A stretch of DNA of 64,000 nt from Patiria pectinifera (Eukaryota > Echinodermata > Asteroidea > Valvatida > Asterinidae): the NCBI GenBank assembly GCA_029964075.1, contig CM057147.1:29161513-29225512 (forward strand), written 5' to 3'. This document shows positions 54,769-64,000 of this stretch, one piece after another. The notes under the pieces were generated by a model, which was not told the origin of the DNA, ran no database searches, and saw only the letters and a list, made by a program, of their open reading frames with translations. Positions within the stretch are counted from its first letter, which is position 1, and each line of letters begins with the position of its first letter. The translations under genes and the position numbers were made by a program.

Positions 54769-57700
54769 GTGGGACTGCCCAAACACCTTGCCCGGGGTGT
54801 GTGTCGAGGAGCTCATCAAAGCCGTGGATCGAGTCCAATCTCTGGAAAGCACTAATGGCACATTCTTTGTGAATAAGGTAAGATTGCATCTTTGCTATAT
54901 GGCTAGCAGTAACACACATGACTATGGGAAGTGGCTTCAGCGGCTTCCATAGGCGCGTGTGTAATGGCCAGCCATAGCCGTAGCCATGTCATATACACAG
55001 CCAGAAACAGTAGAGGAGAAATTTGCCATGCAATGTGCTACAAAATGCCTAGAATCCAAAGGCCATTTTGCAGGGTATTTTTGGGTAAAGAGTCAACAAT
55101 TGTGTCAAACCAATTTCCTTTCAAACAAGGGCACGGCATTTTCAGGAGCGCGTTTGACTTCAGTTTGAATTTTTTGTGTGAGTAACAATGAGTTTCTTTA
55201 CGGGATTCCATTTATGTTGGTGTTTAACTTTAATTAAGATGAGAAGGATGCAGTGTTGTATTCGGGTGCTTCCCTGCAAGTCCATCACAAGTCTTTCGAT
55301 CAGTTTTAAGTCAAAGTCATAATTCAAATGCACTATTACGAAAGCATTCCTTTGTCATTGTTCATCCAGTTACTTGTGACTGGCTTTATGAAAGGACTCG
55401 TGAAAGGACTTGTGATGGACTCAAATACAACACTGGAAGGATGTCAAGTTTAGATTTGAGAAATGGCCTCTCCAAGGCAAAGGCTTTGTGGTGCATTGTA
55501 TCGCTCCTGTCGACATACCAGTAAAGACCAGCAGCAATATATCGCACAAGTGTATCACCAGATTGATTGGAATGAATGGAGTCATCACCATTCACCATTA
55601 TTCTTATTATTGGCTATTTAAATAAGGCCAAAACAAAAATAGTTCTACTTCCGATTAATTGGCAATCGGAAATAGGGTAGGCAGGTAGGGATTTTTTTTG
55701 GCCAATTTTTTGTGTGTACGATCATATGGAGGCATCTGCATGTAGTCAAGGGTAAAAGGTAGAAATGTATGGTTTTGGGTGTTTTTTTTCTCATTTTCCC
55801 AATAAAAAAAATTAGGGAAGGGGCTGTCAGAATAGGGTAGGTAGGGAAACCGGAAGCAGAACTATTTTTTTTTTGCCTAATCCCCATCACCATCATCATC
55901 ATCATCATCATCGTCATCTCTACCATAGCACATCATCCAAATCTCTACTATCTTTCACCTTTTTTTTCCTATCAAACGGACAATCTGTCCATTGGATCCT
56001 ATTGTAAGATCTCCAAATGTGTCATCCAAGCCTGCTTAACCCTAGTTCTTTTGACATGATGCCCTCAGGTTGATCGGGAGAAATTCCGAGTTCAGATTTT
56101 CAACTGGACGTGGGCGGAGTGGCTGGACGTCGTTGAAATAGAGTTCAAACATGGTCAGGAGCAAGGTACTGAAGCTGAGGTAAGCTTCCTCCTGCCAACT
56201 CCCTCCCATTCCCAATCCCCTAGCTCCCCTCCCCTTGCAATTCGGGCGATTCACAATGCAGTGCGCCACCAAGAGTTTGCCACGGAGAGTTCATTTTACC
56301 CAGTGCATTGTGGGAGATGGTCGACAAATTCAACATTTGAAATTGTTAGTTTTTTTCCGGTCAGTAGTTTCGTAAGCGTATGATTCGAGGATCTGTTTGC
56401 CCTTTTCTTTTCTTCTTATCAAAATGGTGGTTTTTTTTGTAAGGCGGCTGAGAACGCTATGCTCCAATCTATAACATATTAGCTCAAGTTGTCTTCTGAC
56501 ACTCATTCAAATGGACCATGTTTTGTCGACCGTAAACCTGAAAAATGGACTCTCCATGGCAAACTCTTGGTGGCGCACTGCATTGTGAATCGCCCGAATT
56601 GGCCAGTCCTAACCCCAATCACCAGCTCAAATTTATGCACCTGCTTCTCAGAAAATATTGGTTATCCAGTTAATTTGTGACGCATAAGTCACCTGATGAC
56701 AAGCAATGAACTTTTGAGGACATTTTAGCTGATCCTGCTTGTTTTTTTGCTGAGCTAATACTTTCTAGTCTGTGCTTACCAAATTTCACTTTTTGGGCCC
56801 GGGTCCACCCAGGAGCAGGCAATAGTCAGTGACAGATCCAGCATTTATGGATAGGGGAGGGTTGCAAAAATGGAGGCGAAGACCTACCTCCCCCCAAAAA
56901 ACAAGGAAAAACTGTGAAAATAGAGGGGGAGGGTGGGGAACTGGCTGTGCTGGATCCCCTACTGATAGTCCAACTCATCCATAGAGCCTGAATCTTGAGT
57001 GGTAGATTTGACTTTGTATGAACGTGCATGGTACAATTTTTGCTGATTTGAAAAAAAAAAATTACAGATTATAATTTCGGGAGTACTGGAATAGGAAATG
57101 GCTACAAACAGAAAATTTAGTTTGGCTCATTGGGGTATTAATTTTTAGTTTGTGGAGTTCAACTTGATGGCTTCTGAGTGGTTTAATAGCACATTTTAAA
57201 AGTCTTACTATTTTTCTTGTTTTACAGTGTTTGTCATTCTCCAGCGGCTTTCTGCCTACCTGGTTTCCTCTGTGTTTCATCTTTAATTCGGTAGGTCCTT
57301 TCATTTGAAATAATCTAGGCATCACAAGTCATATGTGTTAAGTCGAGGGAGAATCATTTGAAATGAACAGTGTCAGGACAGTGACAATGGAATTCCTTAA
57401 CATTCATAAGTCGGTTCCGTATCTCGAAGTACATGTAGTCCAGGCCAAAGGTCATTCATGATGAGCATCAAGCATCTTGTAACTGAGATGTTACTCGAAG
57501 GTTGATTCTGCTCGAGTAATGCACGAGCGTCGCGCAACCGTCTCCTTGTGCGTTCATGTGCCTTCGATAAACGTTTGATTATCCCAAATGACCATGCGCA
57601 GTTGAAATAAGCCTCTGTAGTGATGATGTCACACTTCATTTAATTGTGTGCTTTTCTATGTGGCTACGAAAGCATTGTCTTCACCATGCTCCCGTAAGAA

Positions 57701-58641
57701 AGCACACATGTAAACAAAGTGTGACGTCATCAGTGCAGAGGCTTATTCTGAACTTGCTTACATGCATTTGTATATTTTTAACTTGACCTGAGGCTGGATG
57801 ATTTGTCATTGACTTGTGATTGATGTGACAACAGCATGTTTTTAGAGACCTTACCAAAACTGTTCCACATTTGAACCAAATCCCTCACCCATTCCACGTG
57901 AGGTGAAAGACCCCCCCCCCCCCCACTTCTTGGTACACCTCCTATGCATCCCCAACAGAACCTCCAAGAATCATCCACATCCCCCCGCACCCCCAGATTT
58001 TCCATGTTTTCATTGCCAGTGACATCTTGCAGCACTAATGGTGAGGCAAAAAAAAAAAAAATACTGCTGCTTCCGATTACATGGCATTTGAAAATAGGGT
58101 AGATAGGTTAGGGAATTTTTTGTTTGCAATTTTTTTTTTTTGCACGATCGTATGGAGGTGTCTGCGTGTAGTCAAGAGTAAAAGGTAGTAATTGATGATT
58201 TTCAGGTTTTTTTCCTCATGTCCCCCCCCCAAAGAAATTTAGGGTAAGGGCTGTCAAATAGGGTAGGTAGGGTAACCGGAAGCAGAACTATTATTTTTTT
58301 TGGCCTGAGTAGATTGGCTGCCTAGAGAAAAAATTCAATTGACACCCTTGGCCATGTCGGGATAAGATCCTAGGTCACAGAGGTCTAGAGGCGAAAGGCG
58401 AGGAAAGTACCGCACTGCCAACCTGACTCCCCATAGGATTTTTACTTATTTGAGTTAAGTGTTTGTCATCTTTGCTGTACATTTAGGACTTGTGTTTACA
58501 TCTTTTGTACAGGTTTTCTGCTTTTTACCCTTCTGGGACAAGCATTTCAACAGAGACCGACTGCACAGTCTGAGGTCTGCGATGCAGATCGCGTGCAAAC
58601 TCCAAGATGGGGCCAAAGAACTGCAGGATCCCCTGATATGA
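54769..58641 (+). CDS. unrecognised membrane protein, C-terminal exons
   Basis: Four consecutive exons with agreeing phases: 54769-54877 (WDCPNTLPGVCVEELIKAVD..FFVNK), 56069-56179 (VDREKFRVQIFNWTWAEWLD), 57228-57290 (CLSFSSGFLPTWFPLCFIFN) and 58513-58641 (VFCFLPFWDKHFNRDRLHSL.., stop TGA). Together about 136 residues: a soluble, acidic part with a possible glycosylation site (NGT), one membrane segment spanning the third and fourth exons, and a short basic cytosolic tail. The first listed exon enters in phase 2, so more exons exist upstream; none was found. The family was not recognised. MITEs occupy three of the intron or flank positions. Confidence 0.65.
55626..55877. mobile_element. Harbinger-like MITE, intact copy 1
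   Basis: GGCCAAAACAAAAATAGTTC ... GAACTATTTTTTTTTTGCC, TAA on both sides. The inner parts GTACGATCATATGGAGGC and AATAGGGTAGGTAGGG match the copy interrupted at 30605-35980 and show the unbroken junction GTAGGGAAACCGG. Confidence 0.85.
56234..56604. mobile_element. MITE with CAATTCGGGCGATTCAC ends, copy 1
   Basis: Terminal inverted repeats of about 45 bases (CAATTCGGGCGATTCACAAT, GCAGTGCGCCACCAAGAGTT). Body shared with 58716-59078. It lies in the intron after the exon 56069-56179. Confidence 0.85.
57594..57750. repeat. hairpin with AATAAGCCTCTG arms
   Basis: Outer arms GAAATAAGCCTCTG and inverse; inner arms ATGTCACACTTCATTTAATT versus GTAAACAAAGTGTGACGTCA. The inner arm is shared with 36340-36492. 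Confidence 0.7.
58045..58305. mobile_element. Harbinger-like MITE, intact copy 2
   Basis: GGCAAAAAAAAAAAAATACT ... ACTATTATTTTTTTTGGCC with TGA on both sides (58042-58044 and 58306-58308). The TNA target and GGCC ends fit PIF/Harbinger. Junction GTAGGGTAACCGG is uninterrupted. Confidence 0.85.
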
Positions 58642-58715
58642 GTGTGAACGTATGTCAAGGAATCTGACATCCAGTTTTCTGTACAATTTCACCTCCTCGA
58701 TTGGACAGAAAGAAA

Positions 58716-59078
58716 TTTGGGCGATTCATAATTAATGCAGTGCGCCACCAAGAGTTTGCCACGAAGATTTCGTTTTTCCCAGTGCATTGTGGGAGATATG
58801 GTCGACAAATTTGCAGCGCGGGACATTTGAAATTGTGTTAGTATTTCCGGTCAGTCGTTTCGTAAGAGTATGATTTGAGTATTGTTTGCCCTTTTCTTCT
58901 CTTTTTATCAATGTGGTGTTTTTTGTAAGGCGGCAGAACGCTATGCCCCAAGTTAGCTCAAGTTGTCTACTGACACTCGTTCAAATGGGCCATGTTTTGT
59001 GGACTGTAAATTTGAAAAGTTGACCCTCCATGGCAAACTCTTGGTGGCGCACTGCATTGTGAATTGCCCGAATTGGGG
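58716..59078. mobile_element. MITE with AATTCGGGCGATTC ends, copy 2
   Basis: Second copy of the 56234 family, 2.5 kb away and in the same orientation, just behind the stop codon of the membrane protein gene. The left end has an insertion (ATAATTAATGC). Confidence 0.8.
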
Positions 59079-59636
59079 AAAAAAGGGAAAGGAACGGTTC
59101 TGCCTGCTTTATGGCAATCTGAAATGAAAAAAAAGAGGCTAATTTTACTCCCAAAAACGATTAATTTGTAAGACAACTTAAGCAAAAAGAAAAAAAGGGC
59201 TAAAAATCTAAATCTATTGGCAACTTTTACTTCCTGTACGTAGCCCATACATTGCTGAATTGCTAAAAAAACGAAGTTTTTGACGATTTTGATCGTGTAT
59301 AAAAATATTGAATTAAAACTGATTGTAACACAGCTTTCTTTGAAATACAGTTGCCATGTAATTCATTTATGTCAAGTTCTTATTTTTAATATTTCTATTG
59401 TATTATTTTTACATTCTAAATTCCTTACAGGGAATCGTGTTAAAAGTGAAAATTATCGAAGACACAATTTTTACTAGACTTTTGCAGGGACAAATACCGG
59501 TACTGGAGTTGAAAAAAAAAGAATTTTTTTAAGTTCCAAAACTTTGCCTTTGAGAAATATCATGCTATGATGATGGTCGACACTTCCAAAAGTGTACGTG
59601 TGTGTTAGATCTGACTTGAATTTGTGCTCAAATTTG
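59079..59636. other. intergenic, nothing recognised
   Basis: AT-rich spacer without exon or repeat resemblance. Confidence 0.3.
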
Positions 59637-59956
59637 TATCCTTGTGGACTGGAGACACGCACACAATAGGGAACAAAACATTGTAAAGGTCTCCACAAGG
59701 CAATTTCTATAGATGAATAGGTCTCCACAAGGTTTTCATGAAATAGATATATGGATTTTACTCAAAAACAAGGAATTTCCAAGGTGGGTTGATCCGTCGC
59801 AAATGGAAGAGTTTTACAAAAGGGATATTAAGTCCAAATTTCAGCCAAAGAAATTAATTCTGGTTAAAATAAGAGCATTTTGAAACTTCACTTTCAAAAT
59901 TGAAAACTTTACTACACGAAGTCAAAGAAATGTCTCCACAAGGATACAAATTTGAG
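59637..59956. repeat. inverted-repeat element with CTCAAATTTGTATCC arms
   Basis: CTCAAATTTGTATCCTTGTG at the left and its inverse at the right, with three internal GTCTCCACAAGG motifs. Probably a small MITE. Confidence 0.6.
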
Positions 59957-61027
59957 AGTTGCTGAGTGTATCTGTGGGTCAGAATGGAGTTCACCTGTTC
60001 CTGTTACACCTGTCATCAATGATTTTTCAATTCTCATCATGCACCCCTAGATAATTGCAGTCTTCCTCGATTAGTAACAGGGATGGGAAAACATGGCACA
60101 CTTTGGACTCTAAATTATAGAAAGACCAACATTTGAAAAATGTCTTCCTCTTTTATGATGTGAACATAATTACTGTTACTATAGGCAGAACGGATCTCTT
60201 TTCAAGTTGGCATCTAAACTTAAATTGTGATTGGTTTAAAATTCAACAAATTAACTATATATGCATGCAAATCTGCTGGTACTGAAATTTTATTAGACGG
60301 AACATATCTAAAATATTAGCTTTCTATGATATTCTGCCTTTTTTATTTTCTATGCAGCTTAAATCATTTCTTTGGATTTTGTTAAAATTATGTACATGTA
60401 TATAATTATTTAATTGATATGAAACGTATGTCTTATAAAAAATCAGAACTTATTTTTATATTTCTAATTAAGCTTTGTAAACTGATTGTTTTTGTAATAC
60501 GTGTACTGACATAGTTAGCAAAATGAACCAAATAGATTAAATTTTGCCAATTACATAAAAGTTAATGATGTTAAAGTTTACGTGTGAAGTCTAATTTCTT
60601 GTCTGATTCTTATGACTTTGACAATTTTTGTTTGTTTGCCCTATTTAGTTCTTTCATAAGGCATTTAAACATTTTCTCAGGGTCGTAAATTACCTTTATT
60701 AATTGATTGGTTTTTTTGGGGGGGGGGGGGTTGGCCAAAAAAATGTCCTCAAGCTTGAGAGAAGTTTTCACGCAATACTTGAAGAGCGCCACCATTTGGC
60801 TCACTTCGGTGAGTGACAATGGCGGCCTCCATTTACAAATGATTTACGGCAACTGAGTCAGATTTTGGGGCTAATTTTTGTTTATAATGATTGGTAATAT
60901 GCCGAATTTTAGTCGTTTACAGGAGTTAACTTTTGCTTGTGGGTTTTTAGCGCCGATACACATTATACAACACTAAAATTTGGCGACGGTAAGGTAAGAA
61001 ACGTTTATGAAATTTACAATCTATTTT
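59957..61027. other. intergenic, no gene seen
   Basis: AT-rich, with a G run at 60717-60730. No exon supported. Confidence 0.35.
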
Positions 61028-61303
61028 GTCATAAATGTGGCCTATTTACTGGACTACCTCCGTAAACATAGGCCACACATCCACATGTACAAAAACGTGT
61101 CGCACTTTGCCAAATTTTGATTTTCACATTTAGGCTTAGTTTGTAGGGTTTTTTTGCTTTAGAAGCATACTCACCCTCTTTATAGGCTAATCAGAAAGTG
61201 CTGCCTTTTTCAGATGTCTAATTTTTGTGAAATTTCATGTTGAAATTTTGCTACGCAAACGTGTGCAAATGAATCTGGAAATTTCACGAAAAGTGAAAAG
61301 TGA
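61028..61303. mobile_element. single-arm copy of foldback FB1
   Basis: AAATGTGGCCTATTTACTGG through AGAAAGTGCTGCCTTTTTCA to TGAATCTGGAAATTTCACG matches the left arm and centre of 7987-8466; the second arm is missing. Confidence 0.8.
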
Positions 61304-61417
61304 ACTTCCGGACCCTGTTCATTTGTGAAAACAAAAGGCCACTTTAATATGTTTACTTACCTAATTAGCTGGTGAGCACTGTTGGAAGAAAAATCAGAAG
61401 TTTTGTCGTTAATAAAG

Positions 61418-61800
61418 CGAAGTGGCTATCGTTACGGCAATCGTTGTTTAGCGCCCTCTACGATACTTTTTTGATACGCACGCAGGTATATAATTATTTG
61501 TTTCCACACATTTTAGCGAGCAGTGCGACAGCTCAGTCGATAGAGGGTAGGATTTTGCACCGCGAGGTTGCGGGTTCGAATCTCAGTTTTGCACTCGAAT
61601 TTTTTTCCTTTTCTAACCTGAGGCTTTGGAGGATTTTTTTTAAAAGGGAAATAAAGTCCGAATTTCATAACGTTCAAATTCACTTTTTTCCTTCTAATTT
61701 TATATTTTCTTGTCATGTTTTTATAAAAGTTGCAGTCTACCGTAACGATAGAAAATGGGAAATGCGTTACGCCTGCCGTAACAATAGCCACTGCGTTAAT
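61418..61800. mobile_element. composite element with tRNA-like head and shared tail, copy 2
   Basis: The ends AGTGGCTAT(C/T)GTTACGGCA are inverted, with the motif CGTTACG repeated in alternating orientation at the right end. Inside are TAGCGCCCTCTA, a tRNA-like head (about 61525-61592; GCTCAGTCGATAGAGG, GGGTTCGAATC) and the tail GGAGGATTTTTTTTAAAAGG then GAAATAAAGTCCGAA, identical to that in 51354-51913. The two heads derive from different tRNAs. Confidence 0.7.
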
Positions 61801-62362
61801 AAAGAGGTTTTGTTTATACATGTATGACACACATTTTGGGGTACAACAAAAGCTGAAAATGAGAAACGCAACACGAAATGAAGACGGTGAATGATACCCA
61901 CTGCATGAAATGGCTTTGGTTGGCATGGCACCAACTGGAAAACTGGGTTGCATTTTCTACGAAATACATGTTTGCTGGTAAAAAAAGGGAGTCATTGGAG
62001 TAAAAAAATATTGCTTTTAAAGGTTGTAGAACTCATTTTGTGAAGAAGAATAAAAGGGTCCTGAAGTACACTTAACAGCCTGAGCAGTTATTGTAGAAAT
62101 GCCATTTCAATTATAGTTCCTACTGGTTCACTGGCCATACATGTACTTTAAAAAAAAACCAAATTAACTGCTTTTTTTGCCATCCATAGAGCATACCCAG
62201 ACTCCAATGTGAACTTGAATAATTTTATATACATGTATTGGTTGAACTGCAGAGGATTGTCATGAAAAAAGTGCATTATCAAATCATTATGTCATCAAAT
62301 TCTAAAGCCATGCGATTAAGATCAAAAGTGCAAGCAGACAATACATTTATATACATGTAGAT
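61801..62362. other. intergenic, nothing recognised
   Basis: AT-rich spacer before the next dispersed repeat. Confidence 0.3.
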
Positions 62363-62872
62363 TAAAGGGGCACTAGATCCTGAAATCCATGAAAATTTCA
62401 TGTTTTGGATTGTTTACTTATCCTATTTCAAACCTCTGGTTGAAAGGAAACCAACCTACATGTATGTCTTACCGTTCCCGAGAAAAAAACCCTGGTTGTT
62501 TACATCGGTCACGACATTCCCTGTCGTTCCCTGTTTGTACGATATACATACATAAATACACGTTTGTCTCGGGAACAGCGGTGACCAATCCGCAAAAGGC
62601 GAACACTTTACGAATGAAATCACAAGTCACAACTACATGTAGCACCCACACAGCTCAACTTTTGGGGGTCGCAAAAGTGGACCCCGAAATTCGTATTCTC
62701 ATGCATTATACAGGAATAACACCAAAAAAACAGGTTTTAAAGGATAGTTGTAATGTGTGGATGAATATATTCTACTTATAGGGCCTAAATGTTCTTTCCG
62801 ATAAACATCATTTCGTTCAAAGCACATTTTGTAGCCCAATTGGGCTGTTCCAGGACCCAGTGTCCCTTTAGT
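62363..62872. repeat. TTAAAGGGG dispersed repeat, copy 3 (most complete)
   Basis: Left TTAAAGGGGCACTAGATCCTG, right CAGGACCCAGTGTCCCTTTA, which are inverted copies of each other, so this family is a TIR element of about 510 bases. The body blocks match 2319 and 24853. Confidence 0.7.
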
Positions 62873-63199
62873 GTTTCGTTTGTTAGTTTTATTTCATCTA
62901 CTATGTTTTTACTTCAATTTTTTTGTGGCATTTTTAACTATTGTAATGTTTTGGATACCAATATATGGAAGTTTCAAAATTTTCCGATAACTTTTGTTCA
63001 TTCAGGCTCATGATTAGGCCCAAGCCAATCATACTCCATCAATATATTAAGTCATGCCTGGCCTTCTGGACCAAGTCCCCCAAATCCACCAAAATGGGGG
63101 AATGGATTTTGATGGAGTTGGGATAGTTACATGTATGGTTAATTGAACTGTCCTGTCCACATTTTTAAAACTTTTCTTTCTTTCTGTTTTTCCCAATAG

Positions 63200-64000
63200 C
63201 AAATTGATGCTCACCATGAGGAGAACAGCTTTTGAACCAGCACCTTCACCAGCTGATTCCAGTCCCCCACCGACACCCACTTTCCCACCAAAGGAGCTAC
63301 CAAAGTGGTTTGAGCTTAGACCCTTTCAGTACGATGGCCTTGTGTGTGTTGCTGCCCTGCCAGGTCTGTGCTTGGCCCTGGCCCTGTCCGGAGAGCTACT
63401 TCTTGGCGTCGTTGTTGTCGGAGGACTCATTATCCACTTCATGCAGAGTGGGGGCGCCAGACGGAGAGCCGTGTTGGCCTTCCTGTTGGTCTTCATCGCA
63501 GCTCAGGTCAGTACCATCTACTCCGCCCTGCCGCTGGTGTGGGAATCCATGTACCACTTCTTCACCATTCTCCTCCTCAACATGTCGGTGGTGATGACTG
63601 GGGGCTGGGTACTAATACACTTTGAGGAGTTCCTGAAAGAGGAGCCAGTGCTGGCCGAGACCATAGAGATGTCGCTCTTCACGATCTTTCCAACCGTGTC
63701 AGTGGCCGTTTTCAGCTGTGTCCTGGCAATGTTTACCTCGTCCCACTACATACCCTATAGTATCATCATTCATGGCTTCCTTGTACTCAGACTCTTTGTT
63801 ACCCCCTCACAGCCGTCGTTTCGCAAGACAAACTTTGGCTCAAGCTCTGACATCTTTGTTCTCGGTCACGCCGAAGTCTCCTTGCTTCTGATTTTATACG
63901 TATCAGCACCTGCAGAGACCTTCATCATTTTGAACATTTGGAACCTACTCAGTGTGACCACCATTGTGAAGCTCCTGTTCCTGTTCAGTTCACCCTGCTT
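63200..64000 (+). CDS. multi-pass membrane protein, N-terminal part (runs off the window)
   Basis: A splice acceptor (TTTTTCCCAATAG) precedes an open frame whose first ATG is at 63207 (MLTMRRTAFEPAPSPADSSP) and which stays open to the end, 264 codons. A Pro-rich cytosolic start of about 40 residues is followed by six or seven hydrophobic segments, such as LVCVAALPGLCLALALSGEL, RAVLAFLLVFIAAQ, YHFFTILLLNMSVVMTGG, FPTVSVAVFSCVLAMF and VSLLLILYVSAPA. Segment layout and the stretch EEPVLAETIEMSLFTIF are loosely like TMEM168, but this is only a guess. It lies 4.6 kb downstream of, and on the same strand as, the other membrane protein gene. A 5' UTR exon upstream is implied. Confidence 0.75.

Noticed and set aside
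61525-61592. Functional tRNA gene
   Set aside because: The acceptor arm pairs, but the T and anticodon stems do not; embedded in the composite element.
61372-61827. 151-codon plus-strand frame
   Set aside because: Spans the composite element with its tRNA-like head; the frame is accidental.

Overview
The window looks like genomic DNA of an invertebrate deuterostome (amphioxus, hemichordate or echinoderm type). The genes have short exons with GT-AG introns, and one gene fuses a TTC22-like TPR protein to a TIR domain, as in the expanded innate immune repertoires of these animals. AT-rich non-coding DNA between the genes is packed with small DNA transposons, foldback hairpins and tRNA-derived SINEs. 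The species cannot be fixed from sequence alone.

Layout: 1-12.7 kb holds repeats only: a hexamer satellite, TTAA-flanked elements, a fresh 504-bp tandem duplication, variable-arm hairpins, a piggyBac-like relic and two nested giant foldbacks. A single-exon TPR-TIR gene (+) lies at 12.8-15.2 kb. After SINEs and MITEs comes a tetraspanin (-), with five exons between 26.46 and 21.69 kb and its last exon not found. A LINE 3' end and several MITEs fill 27-30.6 kb. An almost complete 5.1-kb integrase-type DNA transposon (30807-35942) interrupts a Harbinger-like MITE. RABGEF1 (Rabex-5, -) spans 49.8-40.3 kb in seven exons whose splice phases all agree and which give about 496 residues. From 54.8 to 58.6 kb there are four 3' exons of an unrecognised membrane protein (+). 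At 63.2 kb a multi-pass membrane protein (+) starts and runs off the window.

The most unusual region is 30.8-35.9 kb. It has a two-exon DDE integrase-like transposase on the minus strand. Its long terminal inverted repeats are arrays of the palindrome TCGTGCGCACGA. A plus-strand open segment just inside the left repeat matches the C-terminal end of a HECT ubiquitin-ligase domain, with the catalytic-Cys motif and the phenylalanine four residues from the end. A second theme is hairpin or foldback elements that share a constant core (loop, tail or inner arm) while their paired arms differ from copy to copy yet still match each other: 4606/5012/41716, 51354/61418 and 36340/57594. The host genes (Rab5 activation, tetraspanin, TIR adaptor, membrane proteins) show no sign of forming one pathway.
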